DNA of 64,000 bases from NCBI GenBank assembly GCA_951812615.1, contig CATOSU010000002.1, positions 1,426,001 through 1,490,000 on the forward strand, given 5' to 3'. The first letter of the stretch is position 1. The number at the start of each line of letters is the position of its first letter. The notes under the pieces are model-generated. The model made no database searches. It was not told the DNA's origin and saw only the letters and a list, made by a program, of their open reading frames with translations. Source of the stretch: an uncultured Paracoccaceae bacterium (GTDB lineage Bacteria; Pseudomonadota; Alphaproteobacteria; Rhodobacterales; Rhodobacteraceae). Below are positions 1-8,890 of the stretch, in pieces. The translations under genes were made by a program, and so were the position numbers.

Positions 1-93
1 TCGAAGTTCTTCCTGCGACCGCATTACCAGCTTGAAGGTCTCTCGGTGTCACTGCGGCTTGTTTCCAAGCTGCCTTCGGAGAAGGGCGCCTAA
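1..93 (+). CDS. tssC: TssC, T6SS contractile sheath large subunit (C-terminal end only)
   Basis: Open from the first base of the window, this frame encodes the last 30 residues of a protein and ends in TAA. The peptide contains FLRPHYQLEGLSVSLRLVS, which matches the conserved C-terminus of TssC (VipB/ImpC), the large subunit of the contractile T6SS sheath. The rest lies left of the window. It sits 81 bases before hcp, the usual tssB-tssC-hcp order. A canonical sheath gene therefore exists here in addition to the giant sheath-domain fusion at 9735-14714. The identification rests on a short peptide plus position. Confidence 0.85.
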   Translation, partial: SKFFLRPHYQLEGLSVSLRLVSKLPSEKGA

Positions 94-174
94 GCCGCGT
101 TCTTCATCATTTCAGAACCTGAACCACTCACGAAGCGCCATCATAGCTCCGCGCTACCATAGAAAGGACAAACC

Positions 175-672
175 ATGGAAAATATTTACTGCAAAATTAA
201 TGATATCCCCGGCGAGGGCAAAGAGAAGAACCACAAGGACTGGATCGCGGTGAAAACGCTGGATTGGGGTGTGGAGCGGACGCTCGACATGACCGATCTG
301 GGCACCACCCAGCGGGGTTATGCGAACGCCAACTTCAACAAGGTCACGATGACCTCCGAGCTCAGCAAGGCATCGCCGAAACTGATGACGGCGGTCGCCA
401 ACGGCACCCCGCGTGAAGAAATCACCATCGAGATGTGCCGGTCCGGCGATGATGCGTCCAAAGGCATGGAGGCTTACCTGACCTTCATCCTGAAATGGGT
501 CGTCGTCGACAGCTACTCGGTGAACGGCGGAGAGGAGCAGATCCCGGAAGAAAACTGGACGCTGGCCTACCGCCATATCGAGATCAAGTACAAAGAGGCG
601 GACTACAACAAAGGTACGCTCAAGGACGCCGGCAGCTTTGTCTGGAACCTCGAAACCGGCGAAGTCGGCTGA
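175..672 (+). CDS. hcp: Hcp (TssD), T6SS inner tube protein
   Basis: The 165-residue product has the length and pattern of Hcp, the hexameric ring protein that stacks into the inner tube of the T6SS needle and can carry effectors. It begins MENIYCKINDIPGEGKE and has the typical core pattern of the family (ITIEMCRSG, YLTFILKWVVVDSYSV, WTLAYRHIEIKYKE). It is secreted without a signal peptide. A ribosome site (AGAAAGGA) lies about 6 bases before the ATG. The 81-base gap after tssC contains no other gene. It has no C-terminal toxin extension. Confidence 0.93.
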   Translation: MENIYCKINDIPGEGKEKNHKDWIAVKTLDWGVERTLDMTDLGTTQRGYANANFNKVTMTSELSKASPKLMTAVANGTPREEITIEMCRSGDDASKGMEAYLTFILKWVVVDSYSVNGGEEQIPEENWTLAYRHIEIKYKEADYNKGTLKDAGSFVWNLETGEVG

Positions 673-734
673 TCGATCCGGACTATTCGGGCCGGGGCAA
701 TCCCGGCCCGCTCTAAACCATTGGAGTTGGCAGC

Positions 735-1538
735 ATGACGCCGGAAGACCTTCTCAGATCCGGGGATCTGGACGCGACGCTCAACGCGCTGCAGGACAAG
801 ATCCGCTCGGACCCGGCCGATGCCAAGCTTCGGATTTTCCTGTTTCAGCTGCTGTGTGTGCTGGGCAACTGGACCCGCGCCATTCAGCAGTTGAAAGTCA
901 GCGCCGAAATGGATCCCGCCGCGAACCTGATGGCCCAGACCTACCGCGAAGCCATCATTTGCGAGGTCTATCGCGAAAAGGTCTTTGCCGGCGAAAAGGA
1001 ACCGCTGATTTTCGGCGAGCCCCAGGAATGGCTCGCCCTGCTGCTGGAAGCGCAGAAGGCGCTGGGCGCCGGTCGCCCGCAGGAGGCCGCGGATGTCCGG
1101 GCACGTGCGTTCGAAGCCGCCCCGGCATCGTCAGGCATGATCGACGGACAGGCATTCGAATGGATCGCCGATGCGGTTATGCGGCTGGGCCCGGTGCTCG
1201 AGGTGATCGTGAACGGGCAATATTTCTGGCTTCCGTTCAACCAGATCCAATCACTGTCCATCGAGGAACCGACAGATCTTCGGGATGCGGTCTGGACCGC
1301 GGGCACGCTGACGGTCGCCAGCGGCGGCGAGGTCGCGGCGCTGATCCCCACGCGTTACCCGGGCACGGCTGAATCCGGAAACCACGCGGCGATGCTGGCC
1401 CGCGCGACCGACTGGACAGATGCTGGCGCCGAAACCTTTGTCGGCATCGGCCAGCGGCTGCTGACCACCGATCAGGCCGACTTCCCGCTCATGGATATCC
1501 GCAACCTGACGATGGCGGATACCGGCAGCGATGGCTGA
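735..1538 (+). CDS. tagJ: TagJ/ImpE family T6SS accessory protein
   Basis: This 267-residue protein matches the ImpE/TagJ family. It has an N-terminal TPR-like helical half (SGDLDATLNALQDKIRSDPADAKLR, with an LRIFLFQLLCVLGNW stretch) and a C-terminal globular half containing IQSLSIEEPTDLRDAVW. TagJ is known in other systems to bind the sheath subunit TssB/VipA and is thought to assist sheath handling with ClpV. The gene lies between hcp and tssE and overlaps tssE by 8 bases, so the two are likely translationally coupled. No signal peptide or membrane segment is seen. Confidence 0.9.
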   Translation: MTPEDLLRSGDLDATLNALQDKIRSDPADAKLRIFLFQLLCVLGNWTRAIQQLKVSAEMDPAANLMAQTYREAIICEVYREKVFAGEKEPLIFGEPQEWLALLLEAQKALGAGRPQEAADVRARAFEAAPASSGMIDGQAFEWIADAVMRLGPVLEVIVNGQYFWLPFNQIQSLSIEEPTDLRDAVWTAGTLTVASGGEVAALIPTRYPGTAESGNHAAMLARATDWTDAGAETFVGIGQRLLTTDQADFPLMDIRNLTMADTGSDG

Positions 1539-2028
1539 CAAGACGCTGACGGAACGATTAAAGCCGTCCCTTCTGGACCGGCTGACCGACGACAATCCCG
1601 GCGATGAAAAGGAAACGCGGGATTCGCGCGTGATCGATCTGTCGCGCCTGCGCGAAATTGTTCAGCGTGACCTGAGCTGGCTGCTGAACACCACCAATAT
1701 CGAAGACGAGCTTGACCCGGACCGGTATCCGCATGTGGGCCGCTCGGTTCTCAACTACGGCGTCAAGGTCGTGTCAGGCGAGTTTTCAACCAGCAAGCGG
1801 GCCGAACTGATCCGGCGTTCCATCGAACGGGCCATAGCACTTTATGAGCCGCGTATTATCGAAGGTTCGGTCGAGGTTATCCTGCGCCCGGACGAAGCCA
1901 GCGGTCAAATGGCCGTCGCGCTGGATATCCGCGCCGATATGTGGGCGCAGCCGATGCCTCTGGAGCTGTACCTGCGCAGCAATGTCGACATCGCCACCGG
2001 CGAAGTCAGCGTGGAAAGGGTGCTGTAA
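1531..2028 (+). CDS. tssE: TssE, T6SS baseplate gp25-like subunit
   Basis: The 165-residue product belongs to the gp25/TssE family, the baseplate wedge protein related to phage T4 gp25. Visible marks are LKPSLLDRLTDDNPGD near the N-terminus (the TssE 'LLDRLTDD' signature), RDLSWLLNT, and VLNYGV followed by IERAIALYEPRI. With TssF, TssG and TssK it forms the wedge on which the sheath assembles. The ATG lies inside the end of tagJ (8-base overlap), and tssF starts 3 bases after its stop, so it is embedded in the operon. Confidence 0.93.
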   Translation: MADKTLTERLKPSLLDRLTDDNPGDEKETRDSRVIDLSRLREIVQRDLSWLLNTTNIEDELDPDRYPHVGRSVLNYGVKVVSGEFSTSKRAELIRRSIERAIALYEPRIIEGSVEVILRPDEASGQMAVALDIRADMWAQPMPLELYLRSNVDIATGEVSVERVL

Positions 2029-2031
2029 CCT

Positions 2032-3909
2032 ATGGATACACGGCTGCTGCGACATTACGAAAATGAACTGGCCTTCCTGCAGGACATGGGGGCCGAGTTC
2101 GCCACGGCCTTCCCGAAAATCGCTTCACGGCTGGGCATGGAAGGCGTGGAGGTGTTCGATCCTTATGTCGAACGCCTGTTGCAGGGGGCGGCGTTCCTGT
2201 CCGCCCGGGTGCAGCTGGAACTGGAGCTGCAGTTTCCGGCGTTCACATCCAACCTGCTGGAAATCGTCTACCCGCATTACCTTGCACCGACACCGTCGAT
2301 GATGATTGCCACGCTGGAACCGGATCCGAACAATTCGGCGATCAAGGAAGGCTACACCCTGCCGCGGGACACGGTGCTGCGCAGCCGCCTGATGGAAGGC
2401 GAGCAGACGCCGTGCGAATTTCGGACGTCTGCCGCGCTGACGCTCTGGCCTGTGGCGATTTCCGAGGCCGAGTATATTGATGGCCGCGGCGATCTGGTGG
2501 CGGCAGGCGTCGCCGGGGCCTCGGACGCGCGGGCCGGAATCCGTCTGCGTCTGCGCCGGACCGATGGCGAAGACATGGCCGATCTGCCGATGGACCGGCT
2601 TTCGGTGTTCCTCAACCCCGCTGCCGGCAACAGCTGGCTGCTGCTCGAAGCGCTCTGCACTCAGCAGCGCGGCCTGTGCGGCCGGTCCACCGACCGGCGC
2701 GCCGACTGGACCCTGCAGTTGGCGGAGGGCGACATCCGCCAGCAGGGGCTGGACCGGGACGAAGCCCTGCTGCCCTGTCCGCAACAATCCTTCGACGGAT
2801 ACCGGTTGTTGCAGGAATATTTCGCCATGCCGCAGCGGTTCCTGTTTGCCGAGCTGAGTGGCCTGCGCCCCGCCCTGCAGAAATCCGAAGGCGGCGACGT
2901 GGATATCTACATCCTCCTTGCCGACCGTCAGCCCGAGCTGGAGACCGTGGTCACACCCGAGGCGTTCACGCTCAACACGGTGCCGGCGGTCAATCTGTTT
3001 CCCAAGCGGTGCGACCGTGTCCACATCACCAAAAAGGACACCGAACAGCATATCGTGCCAAACCGCACCGCGGGTATGGATTTCGAGATCTACAGCGTCA
3101 CCAACGTGACCGGTATTTCAAGCTCCGGTGCAGACGACGTGGCCTTCCGCCCGTTTTATTCGGCCACAGATTTCACCGCCGCCGGCGAAACCCATCCGGC
3201 CTATTACACGATCCACCGCCGCATGCGGCAGCGTTCGGAAAAAGAGCGGTTGCGCGGCGTCCGGACCTCTTATCTCGGGTCCGAGGTGTACCTGTCGCTG
3301 GTTGACCGGGCGCAGGCGCCGTATCCGGCAGCAATGGATCAGCTGGCGGTTCAGGCCATGTGTACCAACCGCGATCTGCCGCTTCTGCTGGCGACCGGGG
3401 ACCGCGATGTATTCCAGCTGCCTGCCGGCGGGCCGGTCAAATCCGTGCGTCTGGCCGTGTCACCGACCCGGCCGCACCCGTCATTGTCACAGGGCGACAC
3501 GGCCTGGCGGCTGGTCAGCCATCTCAGCCTGAACTACCTGTCCATCTCCGACACGGCGGGCGGCAACGGGGCCGAAGCCCTGCGCGAACTGCTGGGCCTT
3601 TACGCGCCGCTGTCTGACAGGGTGATCGAAAAGCAACTGGAAGGCATTCACAGCGTCACCAGCCGCCCCATCGTACGCCGGATGGCGGACGAGGTGCTGT
3701 CGACCGCCGTACGCGGGTTGGAAATCCGGCTGGAATTCGACGAAAGTTTTTTTGAAGGCACCAGCGTCTATGCGCTGGCCTCGGTGCTGGAGCGGTTCTT
3801 TCGCCGCTACGCCACACTTAACAGTTTTACTGAAACCGTTCTTGCCACGCAAAACCGCGGGGAAATTGCCAGATGGCGACCGGAAAAGGGTCTGGGCCGG
3901 ATCATCTGA
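2032..3909 (+). CDS. tssF: TssF (VasA/ImpG), T6SS baseplate subunit
   Basis: The 625-residue protein starts MDTRLLRHYENELAFLQDMG, the near-invariant N-terminus of TssF, and continues with FATAFPKIASRLGMEG and VERLLQGAAFLSARVQLELE, also typical. TssF pairs with TssG (2:1 in the wedge) in the cytoplasmic baseplate. Its length is normal for the family. Its 3' end overlaps tssG by 37 bases, an arrangement common for tssFG and indicating coupled translation. No internal frameshift is seen. Confidence 0.95.
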   Translation: MDTRLLRHYENELAFLQDMGAEFATAFPKIASRLGMEGVEVFDPYVERLLQGAAFLSARVQLELELQFPAFTSNLLEIVYPHYLAPTPSMMIATLEPDPNNSAIKEGYTLPRDTVLRSRLMEGEQTPCEFRTSAALTLWPVAISEAEYIDGRGDLVAAGVAGASDARAGIRLRLRRTDGEDMADLPMDRLSVFLNPAAGNSWLLLEALCTQQRGLCGRSTDRRADWTLQLAEGDIRQQGLDRDEALLPCPQQSFDGYRLLQEYFAMPQRFLFAELSGLRPALQKSEGGDVDIYILLADRQPELETVVTPEAFTLNTVPAVNLFPKRCDRVHITKKDTEQHIVPNRTAGMDFEIYSVTNVTGISSSGADDVAFRPFYSATDFTAAGETHPAYYTIHRRMRQRSEKERLRGVRTSYLGSEVYLSLVDRAQAPYPAAMDQLAVQAMCTNRDLPLLLATGDRDVFQLPAGGPVKSVRLAVSPTRPHPSLSQGDTAWRLVSHLSLNYLSISDTAGGNGAEALRELLGLYAPLSDRVIEKQLEGIHSVTSRPIVRRMADEVLSTAVRGLEIRLEFDESFFEGTSVYALASVLERFFRRYATLNSFTETVLATQNRGEIARWRPEKGLGRII

Positions 3910-4919
3910 GCCTCTTTGAGGCGCTGACAGAAAAACCTGAGGAACATCACGTTTTTCAGGCGCTCCGGATTCTGGAGGCACATTTTGCCGACGCACCCCG
4001 TCTGGGTGAAAGCCGGCGCGCCCGGCAGGATCAGGTCCGGCTGGGCCAGGTGCCCGAACTGGCCTTCCCGCCATCGACGATCTCGGCTTTCAAACCCGGC
4101 GAAAAAGGCAGCCCGGCGCAGCTGACAAACCGGTTCTTTGGCTATTTCGGGCCGCATGGCCCATTGCCGCTGCATCTGACCGAATACGTGCGCGACCGGT
4201 TGCGCAACCACCGCGATCCGACCTTCGTCGCCTTTGCCGACATGCTCACGCACCGGTTCATGAGCCTGCTCTACCGGGCGTGGTCTGCCGGGCAGCCGGC
4301 CCCGAATTTCGACCGCGGCAATGACCCGCTGGCGCGCAAGGTCGCCTCGCTGGCCGGGTTCAACGGCGACAACCTGCAAAACCGCGACGCAATGCCCGAT
4401 CTGACCCGGCTCAGCTTTGCCGGGCACCTGTCGCAGGGACCGAAAAACGCCGAAGGTCTGGTCAGCATTCTGTCCGCCTTTTTCGACGTCCCGGTTCACG
4501 TGCAGCAATTCGTCGGCACATGGCTGCAACTGGAGCCGGATGACCAATGGGTGCTGGGCCGGACGGCCGGGTTGGGGCAATCGACCAGCATCGGAGAACG
4601 GGTCTGGAGCCGCGCGTCCAAGTTCCGCATCCGGATCGGCCCGCTCAGGCTGGAAGAATATGAACGGCTGCTGCCCGGCGACGGGTCGCTGGAACGCCTG
4701 CAGTCCATCGTTCGGACCTATGGCGGTGATACGCTGGATTGGGACATCAACCTCATCCTTGCCGGGGAAGAGGTGCCGCGCGCCAGTCTGGGGCGCAACG
4801 TGAAACTGGGCCATGTCAGTTGGATTGGAACGCGGCCCGATCCCGATGGCGACGTGCGCGCGGATGCTGAGGATCTGTTCCTCTATCCGCAGTTGGGAAC
4901 AAGTGAACAGGCGGCATAG
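3873..4919 (+). CDS. tssG: TssG (VasB/ImpH), T6SS baseplate subunit
   Basis: The 348-residue product matches TssG. Near the N-terminus it has FEALTEKPEEHHVFQALR followed by an acidic ILEAHF segment. It also has LTNRFFGYFGPHGPLPLHLTEY (the conserved FFGLxGxxGpLPxhlTE motif) and, towards the C-terminus, ASKFRIRIGPL. TssG bridges the two TssF copies of a baseplate wedge. The start lies inside tssF (37-base overlap). The gene ends 30 bases before clpV. Confidence 0.94.
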   Translation: MATGKGSGPDHLSLFEALTEKPEEHHVFQALRILEAHFADAPRLGESRRARQDQVRLGQVPELAFPPSTISAFKPGEKGSPAQLTNRFFGYFGPHGPLPLHLTEYVRDRLRNHRDPTFVAFADMLTHRFMSLLYRAWSAGQPAPNFDRGNDPLARKVASLAGFNGDNLQNRDAMPDLTRLSFAGHLSQGPKNAEGLVSILSAFFDVPVHVQQFVGTWLQLEPDDQWVLGRTAGLGQSTSIGERVWSRASKFRIRIGPLRLEEYERLLPGDGSLERLQSIVRTYGGDTLDWDINLILAGEEVPRASLGRNVKLGHVSWIGTRPDPDGDVRADAEDLFLYPQLGTSEQAA

Positions 4920-4949
4920 CAGACCGCCGGGACAGGGAAGGACAATCAG

Positions 4950-7655
4950 ATGACCGAGATCAGCCGGGTCGCCCTCTTTGGGAAACTGAACAAGCTGGGA
5001 TATCAGGCCGTCGAAAGCGCGACGGTTTTCTGCAAGATGCGGGGAAACCCCTATGTCGAGGTCGTGCACTGGATGCACCAGATCCTGAACGGTCAGGACA
5101 GCGACATTCACCGGATCATTCAGCACTACGATCTGGATCCGGGGGCGATCGCAACGGAAATGACCCGCGCGCTGGACATGCTGCCGCGCGGGGCGACGAC
5201 CATCTCGGATCTTTCCGAACACCTGATGGACGCGATGGAACGCGGCTGGGTCTGGGGCAGCCTGCTCTATTCCGACAACAAGGTGCGCACCGGTTACCTG
5301 TTGCTGGGCATGCTCAAGACCCCGGCATTGCGCAATATCCTGTCCTCAATGTCGCCCGAACTGGCCAAGATCGGGCCGGATGATCTGGCCGATAATTTCC
5401 GCGAGGCCGCCGATGGCTCGCCCGAGGAAACCCTCGGCGCGCAGGATGGCAGCAACGTGGGTGGAGGGGCCGAACCGGGCGAAGCCAGTAGCGCCATGGC
5501 GCCGGGGCCGATGGGCGAAGGCGAGGCGCTGGCGCAGTTCTGCACCGACCTGACCGAGCAGGCCCGCAACGGTGAAATCGACCCCATCGTCGGTCGCGAC
5601 GAGGAGATCCGCCAGATCGTCGACGTGCTGATGCGGCGGCGTCAGAACAACCCGATCCTGACCGGCGAGGCCGGGGTCGGCAAAACTGCGGTGGTCGAAG
5701 GTTTTGCGCTGCGAATTGCGCGCGGTGATGTGCCGCCGGCCTTGCAGAACGTGCGCCTGCTGATGCTGGACGTGGGCCTGTTGCAGGCCGGTGCCAGTAT
5801 GAAGGGCGAGTTTGAGAACCGCCTGAAACAGGTGATCGAAGAGGTGCAGTCCAGCGATACGCCGATTGTGATGTTCGTCGATGAAACCCATACGCTGGTG
5901 GGCGCGGGCGGCGCGGCGGGTACCGGTGATGCAGCCAACCTGCTGAAACCGGCCCTGGCGCGCGGCACGCTGCGCACCATCGGCGCGACCACATGGGCGG
6001 AATACAAGAAACATATCGAAAAGGATCCGGCCCTGACCCGCCGCTTCCAGGTCGTGCACGTGGAAGAGCCGGACATTCCCAAGGCGATCCTGATGATGCG
6101 CGGCATCGCGTCGATGCTGGAAAACCACCACCGCGTTCAGGTTCTGGACGAAGGGATCGAAGCGGCGGTCACACTTTCAGCGCGCTACATCCCGGCGCGG
6201 CAGTTGCCGGACAAATCCGTCAGCCTGCTGGACACCGCCTGTGCCCGCGTCGCGGTCAGCCAGCATGCGGTCCCGGCCGAGGTGGACGACAGCCAGCGCC
6301 GGATCGAGGCGCTGACGACCGAGTTGGAGATCATCGGGCGCGACGAGACGGCCGGATATGATGTGGCCGACCGGCGCGAGGCGATCTCTGCGGCCAGAGA
6401 AGCGGAAGAAAAACGCCTCGCCGGGCTCAACGAACGCTGGGAGAACGAGAAGGCGGTGGTTGAGGCCATTCTAGACCTGCGGGCAAAGCTGCGCGAAGGC
6501 GGTGCGCCCGTGGATGTGCCGCCGGCCGAGGGCGAAGAAACCGAAAGCCCGCTGAGCGACGAAGACCGCGCCGCGCTGATGGCCGAGTTGAAGGCCAAGA
6601 ACGCGGAACTGGTCGAAGTCCAGGGCGACAGCCCGCTGATCCTGCCCATCGTCGATCATCAGGCCGTGGCCTCTGTTGTCGGCGACTGGACCGGCATCCC
6701 GGTGGGCCGCATGGTCAAGGACGAGATCGAAACCATCCTCAATCTCGAAGAACACCTTGCCAAGCGCGTGATCGGACAGGACCACGCGATGCAGATGATC
6801 GCCAAGCGCATCCAGACCTCCCGCGCGGGTCTCGACAACCCGTCGAAACCCATCGGTGTCTTCATGCTGGCGGGCACCAGCGGCGTTGGTAAAACTGAAA
6901 CCGCGCTGGCGCTGGCCGAGGTTCTGTATGGCGGCGAACAGAACGTCATCACCATCAACATGTCCGAATACCAGGAAGCCCACACCGTCAGCAGCCTGAA
7001 AGGTGCGCCTCCGGGATATATCGGCTATGGCGAAGGCGGCGTGCTGACCGAAGCGGTGCGGCGCAAGCCCTATTCCGTGGTCCTGCTGGACGAGGTCGAA
7101 AAGGCCCACCCGGACGTGCACGAAATCTTTTTCCAGGTTTTCGACAAGGGCGTGATGGAGGACGGCGAAGGCCGGGTGATCGATTTCAAGAATACCCTGA
7201 TCCTGCTGACCACCAATGTCGGCACCGAACTGATCATGGACATGTGTGCCGATCCCGAACTGATGCCGGAACCCGAAGGCATTGCCAAGGCCCTGCGCGA
7301 TCCCCTGCTCAAGGTGTTCCCGCCCGCCCTGCTTGGCCGGCTGGTGACAATCCCGTATTATCCGCTCAGCCCGCACATGATCTCGGAGATCACCAAGCTC
7401 CAGCTCGGCCGGATCAAGAAGCGCGTCAGCGAAGCGCATGGCGTTCCGTTCGAATACACCGACGCCGTGATCGAAGAGATCGTGAACCGTTGTCAGGAAC
7501 TCGAAAGTGGCGGGCGCATGATCGACGCCATCGTGACCAACACGATGTTGCCCGACATCTCGGCGGAATTCCTGCGTCGCATGATGGAAGGCGGCGATGT
7601 GTCGAAGGTTGTGATCGACGTTACAGACGGAGAGTTCACCTACGGGTTTGACTGA
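4950..7655 (+). CDS. tssH: TssH (ClpV), AAA+ ATPase that disassembles the T6SS sheath
   Basis: The 901-residue double-AAA+ unfoldase of the ClpB/ClpV type recycles contracted sheath by extracting TssC. It has an N-terminal domain (about residues 1-150), a Gly/Ala/Glu-rich linker (about 155-195), a first Walker A GEAGVGKT near residue 239 with Walker B FVDET, a middle coiled-coil region (about 430-520), and a second Walker A GTSGVGKT near 642 with LLDEVEKAHPDV. The segment VVGDWTGIPVGRM between the two ATPase modules is typical of ClpV. A GGAAGGA ribosome site precedes the ATG at good spacing. The first Walker B reads DETH rather than the commoner DEAH, a mild change. Confidence 0.95.
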   Translation: MTEISRVALFGKLNKLGYQAVESATVFCKMRGNPYVEVVHWMHQILNGQDSDIHRIIQHYDLDPGAIATEMTRALDMLPRGATTISDLSEHLMDAMERGWVWGSLLYSDNKVRTGYLLLGMLKTPALRNILSSMSPELAKIGPDDLADNFREAADGSPEETLGAQDGSNVGGGAEPGEASSAMAPGPMGEGEALAQFCTDLTEQARNGEIDPIVGRDEEIRQIVDVLMRRRQNNPILTGEAGVGKTAVVEGFALRIARGDVPPALQNVRLLMLDVGLLQAGASMKGEFENRLKQVIEEVQSSDTPIVMFVDETHTLVGAGGAAGTGDAANLLKPALARGTLRTIGATTWAEYKKHIEKDPALTRRFQVVHVEEPDIPKAILMMRGIASMLENHHRVQVLDEGIEAAVTLSARYIPARQLPDKSVSLLDTACARVAVSQHAVPAEVDDSQRRIEALTTELEIIGRDETAGYDVADRREAISAAREAEEKRLAGLNERWENEKAVVEAILDLRAKLREGGAPVDVPPAEGEETESPLSDEDRAALMAELKAKNAELVEVQGDSPLILPIVDHQAVASVVGDWTGIPVGRMVKDEIETILNLEEHLAKRVIGQDHAMQMIAKRIQTSRAGLDNPSKPIGVFMLAGTSGVGKTETALALAEVLYGGEQNVITINMSEYQEAHTVSSLKGAPPGYIGYGEGGVLTEAVRRKPYSVVLLDEVEKAHPDVHEIFFQVFDKGVMEDGEGRVIDFKNTLILLTTNVGTELIMDMCADPELMPEPEGIAKALRDPLLKVFPPALLGRLVTIPYYPLSPHMISEITKLQLGRIKKRVSEAHGVPFEYTDAVIEEIVNRCQELESGGRMIDAIVTNTMLPDISAEFLRRMMEGGDVSKVVIDVTDGEFTYGFD

Positions 7656-7708
7656 CGGCGGGTGTGGCGCGGCCCAATCCGCGCGCCGGTGTTTGACGGA
7701 GGCGTAGT

Positions 7709-8857
7709 ATGCCCAAAGCCGTATTGATCGAAAACGATCTGGCCAGGACCCTGATGACCAAGTGCAAGCCCAAGGGTCTGAAGATCAAGGGCAAGCTGAT
7801 GTGTTCGGTGTATCTGGATCTGGATCTGGACGCTTACATGGCGCTGGACGACGATCCGTTGCTGCAGGCCAAGGTGACCGAGGCCGCGTCGACCAAGTAC
7901 TACGATCTGGTCAACGCGCTGGTGGTGGATCTGCGCATCGCCGACGCGGCCTATATGCGGACCGACCGCAAGAGCGAGCGGGCCGCAATCAGCGAAAAGT
8001 TCCTTAAAGACGCCAAGAAACAGATGAAGATCTTCACCAAGGATGGTGCGCGGGCGGCGGAACTGGCCTGGACCAAGGTGGCCAAGACCAAATCCGACTA
8101 CAAAACCTATCAGGTCAAGGCCGGCGTCGCACTGGCCATCGACGGGCTCAGCCTTGTGGCTGGCGTCGCCTCGACCGTGGGCACCGGCGGGTTCGCTCTG
8201 ATTGCCGGAATCTACGGCATCGTGAAGGGTCTCGTCGGGGCGGCGATGAAGATCTACAAGCTGGCCATTGACGCGGACAAGATGCAGGCCCGGGTCACCA
8301 AGGGACTGAAAAAGATCCAGAAAAGCCTCAATTCCAAGAAAAAGGAATTGTCCGGCGCCAAGGACACCGGGAAGGCCGCGATCAATCAACTGCTGGGCGC
8401 CGATTTCGTGCCCACGATCTCGACCGTCAAGGCGGATAACGATCAGTACAAATCCAAGCTGCAGGGCGTTGACGTCAATTCCCACAAGCTGGCCAAGGAA
8501 CTGAACGCTGTTCTCAAGGAAATGGACAAGATTTCCCGCCGCCCGGAAGTGAAGAGTTCGAAAAAGGTCAGCAAGGCGCTGGACAAACTGCAGGCGGCAA
8601 CGGCCAAGCTGATCGACAAGGTCATCACGCTGCAGACCAAGGTGAACGAAGGCACGGTTTTCCAGAAAAAGACCGCTGCGGCGATCAAGGAACTGGAGAC
8701 CATGGAACCCAAGAAATGGAAGGCAATCCAGAAAGGGCTGGTGATCACCGACATCGTGCTGGCCGGCGGAGACTATTCGAAAGCCGGTGAAGCCGTGCTT
8801 ACTGTCGGGACTGCGCTGATGGTCGAGGTTGACCGCGAACTGCTTGATCACGTCTAA
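7709..8857 (+). CDS. Unknown Lys-rich protein with glycine-rich hydrophobic segment, inside the T6SS operon
   Basis: I do not recognise this 382-residue protein. It has no signal peptide. Residues 1-135 look soluble. Residues about 138-182 are a long hydrophobic, Gly/Ala-rich stretch (GVALAIDGLSLVAGVAS, then GFALIAGIYGIVKGLVGAAM) that could form one or two membrane-inserting helices. Residues about 190-345 are Lys/Glu/Leu-rich and predicted by eye to be helical or coiled coil. It lies between clpV (53-base gap) and the sodium channel gene (33-base gap), on the same strand. The hydrophobic hairpin between soluble arms resembles pore-forming effectors and their chaperones in outline only. It may instead be a structural accessory. 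Confidence 0.75.
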   Translation: MPKAVLIENDLARTLMTKCKPKGLKIKGKLMCSVYLDLDLDAYMALDDDPLLQAKVTEAASTKYYDLVNALVVDLRIADAAYMRTDRKSERAAISEKFLKDAKKQMKIFTKDGARAAELAWTKVAKTKSDYKTYQVKAGVALAIDGLSLVAGVASTVGTGGFALIAGIYGIVKGLVGAAMKIYKLAIDADKMQARVTKGLKKIQKSLNSKKKELSGAKDTGKAAINQLLGADFVPTISTVKADNDQYKSKLQGVDVNSHKLAKELNAVLKEMDKISRRPEVKSSKKVSKALDKLQAATAKLIDKVITLQTKVNEGTVFQKKTAAAIKELETMEPKKWKAIQKGLVITDIVLAGGDYSKAGEAVLTVGTALMVEVDRELLDHV

Positions 8858-8890
8858 GTCGGTCAGCGGAACTTTTTGAAAAGACGAAAC

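Noticed and set aside
8876-8890. TTG at 8876 as the sodium channel start
   Set aside because: The ATG at 8891 gives a normal N-terminus; the extra residues (MKRRN) have no clear ribosome site.
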